Origin: a virus
DNA: 64,000 bases
Strand: one strand, 5' to 3'
Virus record (IMG/VR): IMGVR_UViG_3300009103_000027
Location: 1-64,000 of that record
Part shown: positions 25,801 to 35,600 of the stretch, piece after piece
Position numbering within the stretch: the first letter of the stretch is position 1
Layout of the letters: the number at the start of each line of letters is the position of its first letter
Notes under the pieces: model-generated
Told to the model about the DNA's origin: nothing
What the model saw: the letters and a program-made list of their open reading frames with translations, nothing else
Database searches by the model: none
Position numbers and translations under genes: made by a program

Positions 25801-26800
25801 TAATCAAAGAAGAACAGCTGTTGAGTCTTATGAAAGGGAAAACATATATGGGACAAAATCAGCTTTCTGGAATAGACCGATTGAAAACTTCATTACTCCG
25901 ACATTGTATTCAAATGCTCATCATCTCCTGGGATGGGATGGAGTTCCAGATAAAATCAGTAAAAGTAGAGACATAGAAGAATATTTTGATATAATCGAGT
26001 ATGTTAAAAATGCTAGACTAGCTAACATTGCTGATTTGAATAATGATCAAGAAGCTAGGCGTATTTTTGAAAAGAGAAAAGACGAAACTTTATTTGGAAT
26101 AAATCCTTATAGTCAAAATGATTCCTCTATCTATAGAGCCTTGCCTTCTAGGGATAAGGCTTATTTTAGAGCATTCTCTGAAGCTAGAAGCCCTGAACAG
26201 AGAAGACGTATACTGGAACTAGTCCCAAGAAATCAAAGAGAACTTTATCTCGCAAGATGGAAATTAGAACAAACACAAGATTTACGAAAAGCACAAAACG
26301 AGGTATTAAATAACTCTATCCAGATGGATATAGCTTCAGACAGAATCAACAGTGTCTATAGCGAAGCTCAGAACGAGGGCTTCCCAAAAACTAGAGAGCT
26401 ATATCAGATGTTCATGGAATCAAAGTATCCAGGAGAGAACTATGGAGACTGGTATAGAAGAACTCAGCTACTTCCAGATGTTCCTCTTCCTGGAGCAGAC
26501 TGGGTTGGTTGGCATCCCTCAGTGGAGCTGGAAGACATTAAGCTTAGGGCTGTTTTAGATCTTGGTGAAAATATGCATGATTATGGATTCTATGATACAC
26601 AACTTAGAGCTTTGGGTGGCAAGCCATTTTTAGAGCAAGCAACAAACGAATTGTTTGCGGCTAGAAGACAAGGTGATTTTCACTCAAGAAGAAACTTGAA
26701 TGAAGTATTTGCCTCAAGAAGTATGAATAGCGAAATTAGCATGAGAAAGCAATGGGGTCCAAGCTTAACACCTCAGGTTTCGGTAGAGATGGAGCAGTAA
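22892..26800 (+). CDS. Giant virion protein in tape-measure position
   Basis: A 1302-residue protein with a GTG start overlapping the previous stop (ATAGTG), so probably translationally coupled. Hydrophobic Gly/Ala segments occur near residues 50-75 (GAVATGAAIYGGLRASPWAW), 330-400 (GTGITEGIATAGVAAHLGYA, FALGGFMGGMLTSG) and 520-545 (FAGMFAGSLLTALPSALGFL). A Tyr/Arg/Asp-rich region follows (GRFWEFGRGDFEGDEIMYYR, EEKHYYDRPYPITSLPFQDV), then charged helices. It follows the chaperone-like genes, where the tape measure belongs. It lacks long coiled coils, and the composition suggests a membrane-active tape measure or ejected protein. Confidence 0.72.
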   Translation: MPENNSNQGFVLNAQTGRAYYGKALGGHHITQETWTDKEYESGYNISNPYFGRFGAVATGAAIYGGLRASPWAWNTATQATRAAEDWSPFMWGRTFQLSNIMSHREEAVRAAQNRRGGTFFNLGDDTATANYLQRLSDDKFNAERIRKEGVRLEDGKLYLGRGYNNVILEHAGVIRTAEGGTNTFGQAYTRANVRGPHDTVDSFNVLNKKVADPDARGGYTEVNRPQIAGMPIQFIGGKTKFDYHLKRAKAIAAEFGVYRFNRLLTDDLTESPLTRPIIEAMSRIPKVGKYFNPEGDSKLGHKGLGVIPGTPGKTAWRLGKKLALVGTAVPMAYDQLDWGVEQVLGTGITEGIATAGVAAHLGYAHTLDFISGGLLYDMQEGLENWVPGITSPYNLPSFALGGFMGGMLTSGIYKRYSSIKKAMNTPGSGGFGEKRNKAWYDVSEQFVNMDFNPRGPVKSWVAKQFKKWGTTGVGSVYQDGEGNIADLWRKIAKPNKAEGDFLDLPLFGRATTGKLSGFAGMFAGSLLTALPSALGFLIPDERPEELEAIYSGRKEVAVRKGRFWEFGRGDFEGDEIMYYRPHAFARMKSKYKEKAIWGDDYDMSPLKKFYLKNFTNYLEEKHYYDRPYPITSLPFQDVAFLGPVLSNTIGRLIKPAQYMHSEEWRRNDGEEVKVEPSSFGRAYATELGETPGGLPVAPSGFTQTINKLFYHLTEQAGLWGYALESGIDELTGTPGIFDQYKVMSSFGEVTSVSRDFYDLGLGGMAMTNEAFRRLYPSERAYMDTYNPLKNTMPSWLPGSGSRGPDFQHGDPYTKIAEGEYRLPGAGYAARFSDLKGLDPEDYPLIHKFKILADVAPHSNEFRKIAAQAKANRNNFDSVEESIYYATLEQLEAKRRRKEFSEYRNSLFGQEEAYGSDTSAGALAHINRTQAQGLDQTTGLLGAIGSGIEWALHAQMPWEYLTPLAPESKFNQRRTAVESYERENIYGTKSAFWNRPIENFITPTLYSNAHHLLGWDGVPDKISKSRDIEEYFDIIEYVKNARLANIADLNNDQEARRIFEKRKDETLFGINPYSQNDSSIYRALPSRDKAYFRAFSEARSPEQRRRILELVPRNQRELYLARWKLEQTQDLRKAQNEVLNNSIQMDIASDRINSVYSEAQNEGFPKTRELYQMFMESKYPGENYGDWYRRTQLLPDVPLPGADWVGWHPSVELEDIKLRAVLDLGENMHDYGFYDTQLRALGGKPFLEQATNELFAARRQGDFHSRRNLNEVFASRSMNSEISMRKQWGPSLTPQVSVEMEQ

Positions 26801-26801
26801 A

Positions 26802-29800
26802 ATGGCTGATAGTAATGACGGCTTTAAAATTGTAGATAGTGCCTTCAGAAGAAAACCGGGAAGGAGTATTGTTGATCAACGTAACACTGGGTTTCGTGAT
26901 TTAGGAACAGTTACAAATTCTGAAAGACAGCTTCAAAAACAAATCGAATATTTGCAAAAGCAAATTCAAGTACAAAGAGGCCAAGGCGCTGCAGAGGGGG
27001 CAACTCTAGATTCTACCAGAAGTAGGGCAAAAGGGGCTAAGCAGTTATTTACAGCAGGCTTTAAGCAGGCCTGGACTAGTTTTTCTGAAGAGGATCAAGG
27101 TAGATTAAGAAGTATACTTGCAGGCGGTCCAAGTGCCTCAGTTCAACAGCAGTCTCGAATAAATCGAATACTTGATGCAGAAATGCGTCCTGGTCATAAT
27201 TGGATACTTGGAAGAGATGGGAGCATTCCTGCCTCTGGTATTGCAGAGATTCTAGAAAGAACTCTTTCTGGTGGTCCAGGAGGAATAGGTAATAACTCAA
27301 ATTTACTCTTAAAATTAATTAGCGCACAATCATCAGCGATGGCTCCCCTTGCTAAGGAAACAATAGCCAATGAGGGAAAGGTTCCACAGCTCCTAACAGT
27401 TCGAGAAGATTTAGAAAGGATGGGCTTTGATTCTTACATGAAACATATTCCGGTAGAGCAAGTTGCAACAACAAAGCAAAATGTAACGCTCCCTTCAAAT
27501 ATGTCTTCTCAGCAAAGAGCTGTATACAAGCAATTTGGTTATTCCCCAGAAGAAATTCACGAAAGAAATAAAAGGTTTATTCCATCAATGGCAGAAGGTG
27601 CCATGAGAGAACTTACGAGATTAAAAGATAACGGAGATTTTCAGGTATCCTTTACAGAAATCCAACACGAAACAGATTCAAGAATCTCTACCCTTAGAGG
27701 CGAGATTCAGTACCAAGATACAACCTTGCAGTTTAGGCTCCCAAAACTAACAAGAAGCACAACCAAACTAGGTCACGATAAGTGGATTGGCTTTAGTGGG
27801 GACACTCAGTCAGTTAGAAGAATGTACCTGCCTTATGAGGTTATAGAAACACCAGGGGATTTCGCAGGTTCTACCTTTATGACAGCTGATGAGTTTTATT
27901 TGAAAACCATTAATGAGGAAATTATGCCCGCTCTAAGAGAAGGGAAAATGACGGGAGAGCAGGCAAGGCAGGCATTTAAGGATGCAAGACAAATACTTAC
28001 AGATGCAGAGCTACCACTAGGAAGCTCATTTAATATAAGCCCAGCTCAACAAAACTTCGAGGCAGTTAGAAGTGGAGCATCTATTGTTGTTCAAAGAACT
28101 CCAGGTTCAAGAGTTGAATCCACAGGAGTCAAGAGAGCCTATGAAAGATTGAATGCAACAGGTATCGCAAGCTTTATTGAGGCAAATGCAATAGGCCGTC
28201 CAGATAGAGTTTATACTGCAGATACTGGAAAGCTAGGACAAGGTGTTGTTTCTCGAATTGATTTAGCTGGCATGTCTGTAACTCCAGATGAGCTAGTTGA
28301 ACATGCAGGATTGCATCAAGGAGTAAGAAAACCAACCCCAGCAAAAGAAGCTATACTTGAAGCTTATGACGAATATTCTGGTTCAAGAATAACAGATCTA
28401 GAACAACGACAAGATTGGATTCGTCAATTTTTTGTTGATGGCAACTATATGCATGGGGCCGAAATGGATATTCTAAAAAGGCAACAAACACAGTTTTCTG
28501 ATAACCTCGCACAGAAAGCTGAAAGGGTTGCACATATCCATAGGATGGCATCAGCTCCTGGCTTGTGGAACAATGTTACTGCTCAGGACGTAGAAACCTT
28601 AGTCTCAATTGCTTCAAATAAAGGAATCAGTATTGGTGAGTTAAAGGGAATGAGTGGCTCTATGGGGCTAACTCATGCTCCTAGGCACCTAGCAAAAAGA
28701 ATTTTGGATGCTCCCTTTAGAGTGTCTTCTGCTGATGCAAGAAGGATGGCATTAACTGCAAGCACTCCAATGGAAAACAGGCTTAGTGGATTTGCGAAGC
28801 AACTGGGAACTGTTAGGCATGGCATGGGATCTGTAGGTTTTCTAGCATCAAGAAAAGAACAAAACGAAGTTCTTAATTTAATTAAGGGCATTAAAAAGGG
28901 AGATACTGACTGGAGAAATGTTGCAGCAGATACTGCACATTTTGATTATGCTTTTCGCATTCTACAAAAAGAAGGAACGAACAACCAGCACGCTACAAGA
29001 TTTTTAGAAGAATACCAATCACTATATAAAACTCCAAAAGGAGTTGCGGGTCAAGAAGACTTAAATCAGAAAGTCATGAAACTCTTAAGTGAACACGAGG
29101 GGATGGTTAATGTTGGAGCTTACTATATAGATGAATCAAAAGTTGCAGATGTAAGTAAAGTTCCATTTGGATCTGGTGGTGCAATACACGCTCCCTCAAT
29201 GAAAAAATTAACAACTGTAGAAGTTGCTGATCAGATGAAGCTTTCCACTGTCCAAGCTGGTTTATTTAAAACGCAGGGGGATGAACTTATTTTTGATACA
29301 GATGTTTTCAAAACAAAGAAAGAAATCTTCTTAGGTTATGATGCAGGGGGAGACGCCAGGGTTGTTACAAAAGATATGGTGGACTCAGGAGAGTTTCGCT
29401 TTATGCATGCTCGGTTAATTGGCAATAGAGATAACCCATTAATTCAGCTTGATTTCATTAGGAAGCTTACTCCAGAAGAATTGGTTAAGCTCCACGGGGA
29501 TATAAAAACAGGTGCCCCAACTTTAGATAGCAATAAGGCATATAGAAATGTAACTGATGAGATTGCCTCTACAGTTCAAAGTGCTAGAGGAAGAAGAGTT
29601 TTAAAAGATCGACGAATGCAATCAGATTTAATGACATTTTCTGATTCATTTAAAAAGGGGAAAAAGAGACAGCAGCATAACAGACAAATGCTAACAGCTA
29701 TGGCTCAACATTCCCTGTCTCATTTGCAAGCTTGGCAAGGATCAGGATTGGCAGCTAACAAAGGAGATTATATGAATAAGATCCTCACAGAAACAAACAG

Positions 29801-32669
29801 AGTTACCACCCAGATGTATGACTTCAATCAGGAAGTTTATGGTAGAGCTGCTTTTTCTGGAGGAGATGAAGCTGCAAGAAGAAGATTTGACTTGAGAACT
29901 GGAGCAGCAACATTTGATCCTAGTATAGGTGATACGCAGCCCCGATGGAAAGCAACAGGAACATGGGCCCACAGAAAAGGAACCCAGGCTCTCATGGAGC
30001 ACTTTTTAACTACGGGCATTAATCTTGGCTTGCAAGCTGGACCAAGCCTTCCTGGAGGAATGGCTGCAGGGCTAGCAGATAGATCCCTACGCTACCTAGA
30101 TGCTGATTACTTTTCGGAAGTCTTTGGTTTAGTTGGAACTCATTTTGGTGATGAAGAAGCCGAAGCAATGATGACCGAAGTTCTTGGAAGAAGAATAACA
30201 AAGGGCGGCCATACGGATACCATTGCAAATCAATTAACTAAAATGGGCTTAGAAGTTCAAGAATTTATGGATGCAAGCAAAACAGGAGTATCTGCTGGTT
30301 TGATTAGGCTTCAGTACGGAGATGCAATGTCTCAACAGGGAGCAGGCAAGATGGCAACCTTTGAGCCTCGCTTTTTGAATATTCTACAGAATCCTGCATT
30401 TGGAGATCACTCTCCAGAAGTTATCGAAGATATTCTTAAAAGAATGAGATGGTTTGATTCCTCATATCAAGGTCAAGGAAAATATGGGGTTCATCAAGAA
30501 ACAGAAAAAATGCTAGCTTCTATGATAGGATTGAAAGCTCCGGTTACTGGAGAATCAGAAATATATAGACCTGATCTTAAGGTTACTGACACTTCTGAGA
30601 TCATGGAGGATGTTAAAAGACTTGGAAAGATTGCAGAACGTGAAGGAAAAGAATTCTTCTTGCAAATGGGAGCTGATGCCCCAGTCTATTTACCTCCAGA
30701 GTCTATGCAGGGGATGGCTAGTGAAACGAGAGAAACTTTAACTGGTCAGAAGATAACGACACAAGCTCAGTTAAAGCAACACATTCGAGGCTATGTTACT
30801 CAGCATATGGCTGCTTCAAGTGATGCAGAGAGAGATCAGGCAGCAAAGGCCCTGAAGATTGCAATTGGAAAAGAATGGGGAGAAGCTGGAGACGGAATGG
30901 GTGCTTGGCTTCGAAACAGAATTCCCGGAAGTCAGTTTCTTACAGCCAGCCGAGATCCTGTAACGCATGCAGGAACTGAGCGATTAGGAAATTTATTTGA
31001 AAATGTAATTTCAGTTAAAACTGCAGACAGAATGATGGAGCAGATGAGAGAAACAGGTCTCTATGCAGATAACGATATCGACTTGATGATGGAAAAACTT
31101 CTTAAGGGAGAAGCTATTTCAGGAATCCTTTTTCGTCACCCGGGTATTGGCCCTTACTCCATACAGAAGACTTCATTTCGGATTGCAGGGGAAATGCAGA
31201 CAACAACGGAGATGGTTGATAACAAGAAAACAAGAGTAAAGAAATTTGTTCCTAACTACAGAGTTAAAGATTCAACCATCTATATGCCCGAAAACAGGAT
31301 AGATCTTGACTTAGATATCTTAGATGAATCATACGAAAATCTGGAACAAGGGGTTCGTCACCGCGTCTCTTCCAAAGTCATGCTTGGTCCAATGGTGGGT
31401 ATGGCAGGTGATTATGATTTCGATATCACTGGTGCCATGTTCTTAGATCCTAAATTAGAAAAGAAGATTGGTCGTGAATTAGCAGGTGATTCAGATTATT
31501 TAAAAGGTTATGTTGAGCATCAGATAAGATTTCAATTACTCAAAGAGCAGTCTGGTCACATGGGTGATGACACAATTGATGCAATGTCAAAAAATGCAGA
31601 CCTTCTTACGGACAGCGTTAAAGCACATATCCTTCAAGCAAGAAAGCTAGGTATTCAACAAGAAAGTATTGGAACAATCTCATCTCTGATCACAAGAACA
31701 AAGATGTCAGCTTTATCTCATCTGAAAGATGAAGAAATAGGCTCGATGATGACCTTGCTGGAATGGATTGAACAAAAGCCAATTGGATTTAAGCACGTTA
31801 AGTCACCAGATGAATTGCAAGCAAAGCTCACTTCTCTTATTGCAGGATTTGAATCTGGGGATAGAGAGCAACTTGCCCGTGGTATCGGAGCATTCCTAGA
31901 GACGGAAGGAAGTCTCTTGCAAAACCAGAAGATAACCTTAACTGATGAAAGCCGAGCTGCCTTAAAGGAAAAGACAGGTTTAGACATCAGCAAAGAGCTG
32001 CCAAAAATAGACATAGAGAGAACAATAAACTTGATGTCTTACACTATACAAAGAGGTCATAAAGAAGGCTTGTTTAAGGAGATAAATGCTCAGAAAGGCA
32101 AAGGCGGGGCTAACAATGTAGAGAGAGAAGTTAGGAGGCTCATTCAAGAGGAAGCTGCGGGGCCTTCTTCAGGTGCTGCAAGGTTTGCTGAAAATGTAGA
32201 CCAGGTTGCTTCTAACGTAATGAACGCAGCAGGAAAGGGAGGAATTCTTCACCATAGAGGAGTTCAAGCTCTTGCAGTGATTGGCGGAATCTCTGCTCTA
32301 TCTGGAATGAATGCACAACCAAAAGAAATGGTTGGTCCTGGAAAGCAGTTTAATGCGAATGTTCAGATGAATATGAACAATAGTCGGAAAGCACATAAGA
32401 GAATGACTCCTCAAGATGTTAAACCTTCTAGGGCTCCAATCGGAAATCCTACAGGTCCAAATATGCTTAGTCAAAGAAGAGCTATGATTGCGAGTCACCC
32501 TCCTCCAACAAATCAGTATCTAGTTCGTGCCAGAGCAAGCCATCCTGATGATATCTCTATCGTCTCTCAACAAATGAAAAGATACTCTATGGCTGGTGGT
32601 TCAGTCAATGTGAACTCAGGTTCTAGATCAATACAAAACCCATATGGAAATATGAATACTTCTTATTAA
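26802..32669 (+). CDS. Giant virion protein with RNA polymerase beta-prime-like DxDxD motif
   Basis: A 1955-residue protein with GGAG seven bases before the ATG. The N-terminal 75 residues are disordered with a short coiled coil, the centre is mixed alpha/beta, and the last 110 residues are Asn/Ser/Arg-rich. Residues 1445-1461 read RHPGIGPYSIQKTSFRI, resembling the R-x-P element of the RNA polymerase beta-prime active site. Residues 1529-1545 read PMVGMAGDYDFDITGAM, resembling the region of the catalytic NADFDGD loop, with D1537, D1539 and D1541 as candidate metal ligands. About 57 extra residues separate the two compared with E. coli beta-prime. Giant single-chain virion RNA polymerases of crAss-like phages use a DxDxD loop. 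The polymerase reading is inference from short motifs; alternatives are a tape measure or other ejected protein. Confidence 0.6.
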   Translation: MADSNDGFKIVDSAFRRKPGRSIVDQRNTGFRDLGTVTNSERQLQKQIEYLQKQIQVQRGQGAAEGATLDSTRSRAKGAKQLFTAGFKQAWTSFSEEDQGRLRSILAGGPSASVQQQSRINRILDAEMRPGHNWILGRDGSIPASGIAEILERTLSGGPGGIGNNSNLLLKLISAQSSAMAPLAKETIANEGKVPQLLTVREDLERMGFDSYMKHIPVEQVATTKQNVTLPSNMSSQQRAVYKQFGYSPEEIHERNKRFIPSMAEGAMRELTRLKDNGDFQVSFTEIQHETDSRISTLRGEIQYQDTTLQFRLPKLTRSTTKLGHDKWIGFSGDTQSVRRMYLPYEVIETPGDFAGSTFMTADEFYLKTINEEIMPALREGKMTGEQARQAFKDARQILTDAELPLGSSFNISPAQQNFEAVRSGASIVVQRTPGSRVESTGVKRAYERLNATGIASFIEANAIGRPDRVYTADTGKLGQGVVSRIDLAGMSVTPDELVEHAGLHQGVRKPTPAKEAILEAYDEYSGSRITDLEQRQDWIRQFFVDGNYMHGAEMDILKRQQTQFSDNLAQKAERVAHIHRMASAPGLWNNVTAQDVETLVSIASNKGISIGELKGMSGSMGLTHAPRHLAKRILDAPFRVSSADARRMALTASTPMENRLSGFAKQLGTVRHGMGSVGFLASRKEQNEVLNLIKGIKKGDTDWRNVAADTAHFDYAFRILQKEGTNNQHATRFLEEYQSLYKTPKGVAGQEDLNQKVMKLLSEHEGMVNVGAYYIDESKVADVSKVPFGSGGAIHAPSMKKLTTVEVADQMKLSTVQAGLFKTQGDELIFDTDVFKTKKEIFLGYDAGGDARVVTKDMVDSGEFRFMHARLIGNRDNPLIQLDFIRKLTPEELVKLHGDIKTGAPTLDSNKAYRNVTDEIASTVQSARGRRVLKDRRMQSDLMTFSDSFKKGKKRQQHNRQMLTAMAQHSLSHLQAWQGSGLAANKGDYMNKILTETNRVTTQMYDFNQEVYGRAAFSGGDEAARRRFDLRTGAATFDPSIGDTQPRWKATGTWAHRKGTQALMEHFLTTGINLGLQAGPSLPGGMAAGLADRSLRYLDADYFSEVFGLVGTHFGDEEAEAMMTEVLGRRITKGGHTDTIANQLTKMGLEVQEFMDASKTGVSAGLIRLQYGDAMSQQGAGKMATFEPRFLNILQNPAFGDHSPEVIEDILKRMRWFDSSYQGQGKYGVHQETEKMLASMIGLKAPVTGESEIYRPDLKVTDTSEIMEDVKRLGKIAEREGKEFFLQMGADAPVYLPPESMQGMASETRETLTGQKITTQAQLKQHIRGYVTQHMAASSDAERDQAAKALKIAIGKEWGEAGDGMGAWLRNRIPGSQFLTASRDPVTHAGTERLGNLFENVISVKTADRMMEQMRETGLYADNDIDLMMEKLLKGEAISGILFRHPGIGPYSIQKTSFRIAGEMQTTTEMVDNKKTRVKKFVPNYRVKDSTIYMPENRIDLDLDILDESYENLEQGVRHRVSSKVMLGPMVGMAGDYDFDITGAMFLDPKLEKKIGRELAGDSDYLKGYVEHQIRFQLLKEQSGHMGDDTIDAMSKNADLLTDSVKAHILQARKLGIQQESIGTISSLITRTKMSALSHLKDEEIGSMMTLLEWIEQKPIGFKHVKSPDELQAKLTSLIAGFESGDREQLARGIGAFLETEGSLLQNQKITLTDESRAALKEKTGLDISKELPKIDIERTINLMSYTIQRGHKEGLFKEINAQKGKGGANNVEREVRRLIQEEAAGPSSGAARFAENVDQVASNVMNAAGKGGILHHRGVQALAVIGGISALSGMNAQPKEMVGPGKQFNANVQMNMNNSRKAHKRMTPQDVKPSRAPIGNPTGPNMLSQRRAMIASHPPPTNQYLVRARASHPDDISIVSQQMKRYSMAGGSVNVNSGSRSIQNPYGNMNTSY

Positions 32670-32681
32670 AAGGAAATGATA

Positions 32682-35600
32682 ATGGCTGTTAACGATTTTT
32701 TTCAATTCAATGATTTGGTTTTAAATATCCCCCCTACGCAGATTCAGGTGGCAAAAATGAATCATGCAAATACTGTTGCTAACTTAAGAACTAGCTCTCA
32801 GGCAACTATCTGGTCAAGGAATTCAGATACTACTGTTAGGGTGCAAATGTTCTTTACGGATGATCCCGTAAGAACAGCACCAAATGTAGAGACAGAGGGC
32901 TTCGATGAGATTGATTTTAAAAGAACAGGGATTACACAGCTTAGGCATATGATGTCTCAAATAAGGGTTACTCCCTTTTGTTATATTAAAAATGAATTTA
33001 TTCGTGCCTCTATACTAGGTGCAGAAGTTAATGACTCAATGATGTTTGTGGTTAAGCACTTTTCAGTTAGCACAGCAAGCGATCCAAGCTCTAACTCTTA
33101 TCTTCCAGGAGCAGTTTCGGTAGAGATAGACTTAAGTTACTTTAACTATAGAGCTTATGTCACAAACCTCCTCTATAAAAAACATCCTTTTAGTTCCGAG
33201 TTTACAGAAGATCCATCGAAATCTTTATCTTGGATGTATATGTATTTAGCAGAACAAGAAAAGAGAAACTATCTTCAGGCTACAACATTTGTTAATGAAA
33301 CAAGTGGAGCCAATGACACTGTATTTAATTTTCATGAATTTACCTTGCTTCCGATCTCTCAGGTGTCAGATACAATTAAGCAAATAAAAAGAATTAAAAA
33401 TAATTCTACTAGCGGAAGTGTACTTGCTGGAGAAAGGGAAAATGTTCAGATAACTGGAGAGGAAGGTTACTATACAGGGATATCAGATCTCGAAAGAGAC
33501 CTGAATATGACTCATGTTGATCAAGAGAAAAACATTAAAATTGAAGCCATTAATTCATATTTAAATACCTCAATGGTAAATGACCAGCCAAATTTTGAGC
33601 ATATGCCAATGGAGGAAATGCTAACAGCTTTCCCTCAAATCTTTATTCCTAAAATGGGGTGGGAGGTTTATAAACTATCTGATGGCAGCGTCTATAAACT
33701 TCCTAAAAATCCAACCAAAATTTTAAACCCCAAAGCAACCTCAGAGGGATTTGATGAGGACGACCTCATCCTTTTTTCAAGGCTAGTTGACTTCTCTTGC
33801 TTTGGTGAGGGCTTGCATATCCTAGGTGTAAATATTGGTGTTGGAAATAGGACTGTTCCTCTTCCGCTACTTGGTTCAGATGCACCAACTTATCAATACC
33901 TTGGTGGAAGCGATGCAACGGTATCAATTTCTTTTAAGACTACAAACCCTCAAGCCGTCAAAAGAATTGTGGCGCTAGAGAGCTTGTGGCGTTCTCAAAC
34001 CAATAGAATGAGGAAGCTTCCTCTTAAGCTAAGAAGAGTTAAAATCAGAAATGATCTCCTAAATTTATGTGGTTTACACCACTTCCTTATAGATTCAATA
34101 AGTGTTTCAACATCAGAGGGTGAGCCAGAATGCACTTATATTCATCTAACTTTAACAGAGAAAGAGTTTGATGGTTCAAACGAGGGCTTCACTTACGAGA
34201 AGTTTAATTTTCAACCATCTCAGAAAATATTAAACGAAGTATACAAGGTCTTTGATGACAAAATGTTCTTAATAGAGAATAGCTTTGCCAGTAATTTCTT
34301 GGACAACAGGATTAGTATGGTGTCTTGGATTAAACAGCCAAGCTTTTGGATGGATGGAGGGGTTCGATGGGGTGAAAACTTTGTTAACAGAGAAATGATT
34401 GGAACCGGTGGTGGTGATGTAGACGGAAATATAGATGCGGGTGAAAGCTCAACAATGGGGAGCTTCTCTACTGGCAATTTCCTGGGTTATGAATCTTATA
34501 AATTTGGAATAAAACAAAATAATCTAATCAAGAATTCGAAATCTTATGCTCGGATTTACACTGTTAAAGACCCCTCTCCGCATAAACTATTTGAAAGTGT
34601 CTATAGGGATATGCTTATAGAATACTCAATAATCTTTAGTGACTTTGTAAGAGGTCTTATAGACTACCTGCAAGTTACCTCTTCTAGTTTTAATGCCCTT
34701 AATAATGTTGCTCGTGCACGAGGAATGGATACTTCCGAATTTCATAGGCTGGGAGCAGAACTTGAAGCAAAGTTTAGCACTTTTCAAGCAGGTAGCGGAG
34801 CAGAACAATCAAGATTAGCTGTTGAATGGGAATATAAACGTTGGCGTTTAATTAAAGAATTAACAGATCAAAAATTCCTAGGGATTGAAAGAGCAAGAAA
34901 AGACGCACACCACATCCTCATAGATAACAGATATACGCTTGGGATCGAAGACTACTCTGCTAAAACTAGTGCTTCTTACTACAGGGGTCTCCTTGAAGGA
35001 GAGATAAACGACGCTGTAACAAATCTCTGGACTGGTCTTGGTATGTTAGGTGGTGCACTGGATGGTATGATGGGATCTAAGGTAGATCTCAATGCCACAG
35101 TCGATTACAACGAAGATGAGATGTGGAAAGATTTTGCACGACAACCGTTTGTTGTTAAGTGGCAAGCAAAAAGAAATAAGTTTTTTAAAAGAATAGCTAA
35201 TGATCGGAACTATCTAAAAATATTGGGAGATATGAATCCAGAAGTTTTAGAACTAATGGAAGAGCTAAATGGTCAAAAAGTAAATGAGGGTGTAAATGCA
35301 TATCCTGATTTTCCAATGAAACACGTTACTTATCTCATGGAGAAATATTTTCCTTCTTCTTTTTCTAAGCTAAGAAAGAGATTGGGAGAAATAAATGGCC
35401 TTCTTAAAAGAGGTAAATTCGTAAGCATTCCAAGATTGTTTGGTCCTGATTTTTATTTCGAATCTGAAACTGCTCCACTGGATCAAGTGATTGGATTAAA
35501 AAAATTACAGACAGCCACCTCTATGATTAAGACTTCAAATGCTTCAAAGCCTGAGGCTTACAATGATTACTTAACAGGAGTTTATAGAAGGCAAATTGGT

